A DNA stretch of 7,889 nt from an uncultured Hyphomicrobiales bacterium. GTDB lineage: Bacteria > Pseudomonadota > Alphaproteobacteria > Rhizobiales > Beijerinckiaceae. The position numbers and the translations under genes were made by a program. The notes under the pieces are model-generated. The model did not search any database. It worked only from the letters and a program-made list of their open reading frames with translations, and was not told the origin of the DNA. The stretch covers positions 1 through 7,889 of the forward strand of contig CAIWVR010000041.1 of NCBI GenBank assembly GCA_903916165.1, read 5' to 3'. The stretch's first letter is position 1, and each line of letters begins with the position of its first letter. This document shows, piece by piece, positions 6,054-7,889 of this stretch.

Positions 6054-7112
6054 TCACTCGCTCCATTCGAGAACTTGCGCCGCCTTTTTTAAAACATCCG
6101 GCGGCGTCGCAGAGACGCGCCGGACGATCTGCGTCAGTTCTTCGCCGGACTTAGGTCGCAGCATCATGTCGAGTTTCTGCGCTTCTGCGAGAAATGCCTT
6201 GTCCTGCATGGTCTCCATATAAGCACGACGCAGGATCGCGACGCGCTCGCCTGGTACATCTGGCGACACCCAATGCGCATAACCCAAGAAAGTTGGCAGG
6301 CTCACCAGTTCGACGATCTTGCGGTCTGCATCATTGGTGACAAGATCCAACAGAAGGGGCACATTCGGCAACTCAGGCTCGCGTTCGAGCCCGATCTGCA
6401 CAAGCATGTGGAGCTTGTTGTTCTCCAGCCAATCGCGGTTGCTGCTCTTCAGGCTGGCCCAGGCATTGCCGCCACGGCCCTCGACCTCACCCCGTTCCAG
6501 CGCGAGATGCACTTCCTTGCTACCGCCGGAATAGCCGTTGACGACCTTGAATTTGGTGCCGAGCAGATTGTTGATCAGTGTCGGAAAAATATGGGAATCC
6601 GAATTCGTTCCGGTGCCACCGAGCATGACGATATTAGTCTTCGCCTCGTCGATGGTTTTCGTCTTGCTGGTGTGCCAAGTGTAGAGTAGCCCGTTCGAGC
6701 CGCCCATGGAGCCAATCCACGCGAGTTTCGCAGCCTCAAATTGCGCGGCCTTGCCGCCGAGCAATTGATACATGGGCATGTTCTGATTGACGGCAGCAAT
6801 GGCCGTCCCGTCGCGTGGCGCGGTGTTGTAGACGAAATTGGCGGCACGGACGCTGCCCGCGCCTTCCAGGTTCTGCGTGACGACATTGGGTCGACCGGGA
6901 AGGTGATGCGCCAAATGCCGTCCCAGAACACGGGCATATAGGTCATAGCCACCACCCGGCCCGAAGCCGATGATGAAAGTAACGGTTTTCCCGCGATAGA
7001 AATCTTCCTGTGCGGTCGCGCCGGTTCCAAAGGCGAGCACGCCAGTCAGCGTGCAAGCCGCCCCGAAACACCGCGCAAACACAGACCAGCCTCGGTGGCA
7101 AAGCCGCATCAT
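6054..7112 (-). CDS. Bug/TctC-family periplasmic solute-binding protein
   Basis: This 352-residue protein belongs to the Bug (TctC) family of extracytoplasmic binding proteins of tripartite tricarboxylate transporters, which bind carboxylates and related small compounds. The N-terminus (about 1-34) is a Sec signal peptide with a hydrophobic core and a likely ATA|QE cleavage. The mature start FYRGKTVTFIIGFGPGGGYD (38-57) is the classic Bug opening with its glycine-rich ligand loop. EGAGSVRAANFVY (83-95), LGGTGTNSDSH (164-174) and VNGYSGGSKEVHLALERGEV (191-210) are further family regions. Two adjacent ATG codons (7112 and 7109) follow a strong AGGGAGG; the choice changes one residue. It is the first gene of the Rieske-amidohydrolase operon. 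No TctA or TctB membrane genes are in the window, so it is an orphan binding protein here. Its partner may be elsewhere, or it may act in sensing. Ligand unknown. Confidence 0.92.
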   Translation of the reverse strand: MMRLCHRGWSVFARCFGAACTLTGVLAFGTGATAQEDFYRGKTVTFIIGFGPGGGYDLYARVLGRHLAHHLPGRPNVVTQNLEGAGSVRAANFVYNTAPRDGTAIAAVNQNMPMYQLLGGKAAQFEAAKLAWIGSMGGSNGLLYTWHTSKTKTIDEAKTNIVMLGGTGTNSDSHIFPTLINNLLGTKFKVVNGYSGGSKEVHLALERGEVEGRGGNAWASLKSSNRDWLENNKLHMLVQIGLEREPELPNVPLLLDLVTNDADRKIVELVSLPTFLGYAHWVSPDVPGERVAILRRAYMETMQDKAFLAEAQKLDMMLRPKSGEELTQIVRRVSATPPDVLKKAAQVLEWSE

Positions 7113-7123
7113 CTGCTCCTCCC

Positions 7124-7159
7124 TGACATGTCTATTTTGTGTGACGTGTCTATTTTGCG
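7124..7159. repeat. Two-copy 18-bp tandem repeat upstream of the Bug-type gene (candidate operator)
   Basis: TGACATGTCTATTTTGTG (7124-7141) is followed directly by TGACGTGTCTATTTTGCG (7142-7159), with 16 of 18 positions identical. The first copy contains the palindrome GACATGTC and the second its near-match GACGTGTC. A further TGTCTAT occurs at 7185-7191. The array ends on the first base of the binding-protein gene's Shine-Dalgarno, so a bound regulator would block transcription or initiation of that operon. I could not identify a convincing -35/-10 pair around it. The regulator is not in the window. Confidence 0.6.
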
Positions 7160-7485
7160 GTCAGTTTAGCTCAAGCCGGCGATCTGTCTATCATCCGAAA
7201 GACAGGGATGCCGGGAACCGCTTCAGCCCAACTCCATGGGGATGGCGGTGCGCGGTTTCCGCTCGGGCTGCGTTCTCCCCGCATCGCGTTACGGGGGCGG
7301 CAATGCTCAACGAGCCCAAATTGACCGACCTCAGCTTGTCTTTCGCGAGAACCGGGGAGCTCGATGCGTCCCGCGCCCGTGTCGTCATGCGCCGGAACAC
7401 CCGGGACCGGGCTTGACTTTCGGCATCTCCCGGCGAAAACAGGCCCCGTCCCGCCCCGAGCGGCCCTTCATATACGGGCACACGA
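7160..7485. other. Remainder of the divergent intergenic region
   Basis: Between the minus-strand binding-protein gene and the plus-strand acyltransferase gene there is no recognisable gene. It holds a 37-codon plus-strand reading frame listed separately. It also has GC-rich dyads around 7390-7435 (outer arms CGCCGG and CCGGCG, with CCCGG-GA-CCGGG inside), and a TTGACT at 7413-7418 that could be a -35 element for the acyltransferase gene, although no good -10 follows at 16-18 bases. A 96-codon minus-strand frame (7481-7191, GTG start) has arginine-, alanine- and serine-rich composition typical of chance frames in GC-rich DNA. Confidence 0.5.
7303..7416 (+). CDS. Possible 37-residue leader ORF, unrecognised
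   Basis: ATG at 7303 opens a 37-codon frame (beginning MLNEPKLTDLSLSF, ending RNTRDRA) that stops at TGA 7414-7416. Third positions are mostly G or C, as expected for coding DNA here but also for any GC-rich frame. The upstream GGGGGCGG is a poor ribosome-binding site. It is in the same frame as the acyltransferase that follows 69 bases later. I do not recognise the peptide; it may be non-coding. Confidence 0.15.
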   Translation: MLNEPKLTDLSLSFARTGELDASRARVVMRRNTRDRA

Positions 7486-7889
7486 TTGCGTTATCGCCTC
7501 GAATACGCGCTCTTCGTCTTCTTCGGCCTTGTGGTGCGCGCTCTCCCGCTCGAGGTGGCCTCTGCCTTTGCCGGCGGCCTGTGGCGTCTCATCGCTCCCA
7601 TGTCGAAGCGGCATCGCCGCGCAATGGCGCATATGGAAATCGCCTATCCGGACGCGACCCCTGATGAACGAGAGCGTCTTTCCAGCGAAATGTGGGAGAC
7701 AATGGGCCGCATTTTCGCGGAATCCTACCGTCTTGCCGAGATCTCCTTCTCAGGCCGCGTGGTGCTCGACAATCCCGACGAGGCGCGTGCCATTTTCAAG
7801 GGTGAGCACGGGTTTGTGGTCTGCGCCGCGCATCAGGGCAATTGGGAGGTTGGCGTCGCCGTGCTGTCGGAGCTTGGCTACAAGACCGC
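7486..7889 (+). CDS. LpxL/HtrB-type lysophospholipid (lipid A) acyltransferase, 3' end beyond the right edge
   Basis: The visible 134 codons encode the N-terminal part of an inner-membrane acyltransferase of the LpxL/HtrB family, which transfers a secondary acyl chain to lipid A precursors or related lipids. An N-terminal hydrophobic anchor (YALFVFFGLVVRALP, about 7-21) is followed by a basic stretch (SKRHRRAMAHM, 40-50). Next come IAYPDATPDERERL (52-65), SEMWETMGRIFAE (67-79) and the catalytic HX4E motif H116-QGNW-E121. Family members are about 290-310 residues, so somewhat over half is missing. The only possible start after the in-frame stop at 7414-7416 and before the conserved RYRLEYALF region is TTG at 7486. 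It lacks an obvious Shine-Dalgarno, so the start is uncertain. The gene diverges from the catabolic cluster and probably belongs to envelope synthesis. Whether it is lpxL or another paralogue cannot be decided from this part. Confidence 0.87.
   Translation, partial: MRYRLEYALFVFFGLVVRALPLEVASAFAGGLWRLIAPMSKRHRRAMAHMEIAYPDATPDERERLSSEMWETMGRIFAESYRLAEISFSGRVVLDNPDEARAIFKGEHGFVVCAAHQGNWEVGVAVLSELGYKT

Noticed and set aside
7124..7159. Tandem 18-bp repeat as a CRISPR array
   Set aside because: There are only two copies, directly adjoining with no spacers, and no cas genes nearby. An operator is the better explanation.
7191..7481. 96-codon minus-strand frame with GTG start in the intergenic region
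   Set aside because: It has low-complexity Arg/Ala/Ser-rich composition, no recognisable motif and no Shine-Dalgarno that I can see, and it overlaps a GC-rich dyad region. A conserved small protein cannot be fully excluded.

Overview
The window looks like a chromosomal accessory catabolic region of a GC-rich alphaproteobacterium, most likely of the order Hyphomicrobiales (rhizobia and relatives). The malonyl-CoA synthetase closely matches the rhizobial MatB type as I remember it, the TRAP genes use compact ATGA start/stop overlaps, and the acyltransferase on the right is of the lipid A type. Taxonomy is inferred from protein character only.

Layout from right to left, following transcription of the minus strand. 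Seven genes share this strand. The first block (7112 to 4408) encodes a periplasmic Bug/TctC-type solute-binding protein, a small Rieske [2Fe-2S] protein and a metal-dependent amidohydrolase of the amidohydrolase_2/ACMSD superfamily. A stem-loop just after the amidohydrolase stop codon looks like a terminator. A 180-base gap follows, with a candidate sigma70 promoter, two leader hairpins and a very strong Shine-Dalgarno in front of the second block. That block (4224 to beyond base 1) encodes a complete TRAP transporter (binding protein, small and large membrane subunits, joined by 4-base overlaps) and malonyl-CoA synthetase MatB, which runs off the left edge.

On the right, after a 373-base intergenic stretch, a plus-strand gene for an LpxL/HtrB-type lysophospholipid acyltransferase begins and runs off the right edge. 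It belongs to envelope synthesis and is probably unrelated to the catabolic genes. The intergenic stretch contains an 18-bp direct tandem repeat touching the ribosome-binding site of the Bug-type gene, a good candidate operator.

How the genes may work together (inference): the TRAP transporter plus MatB resembles known malonate uptake and activation systems, in which malonate enters and is converted to malonyl-CoA. The upstream block, with its own binding protein, a Rieske electron carrier with an unusually long spacer between its iron-binding motifs, and a ring-carboxylate-type amidohydrolase, may degrade an unidentified carboxylic compound to malonate or another small acid. No oxygenase, reductase, regulator, TctA/TctB membrane partner or malonyl-CoA decarboxylase is visible in the window.
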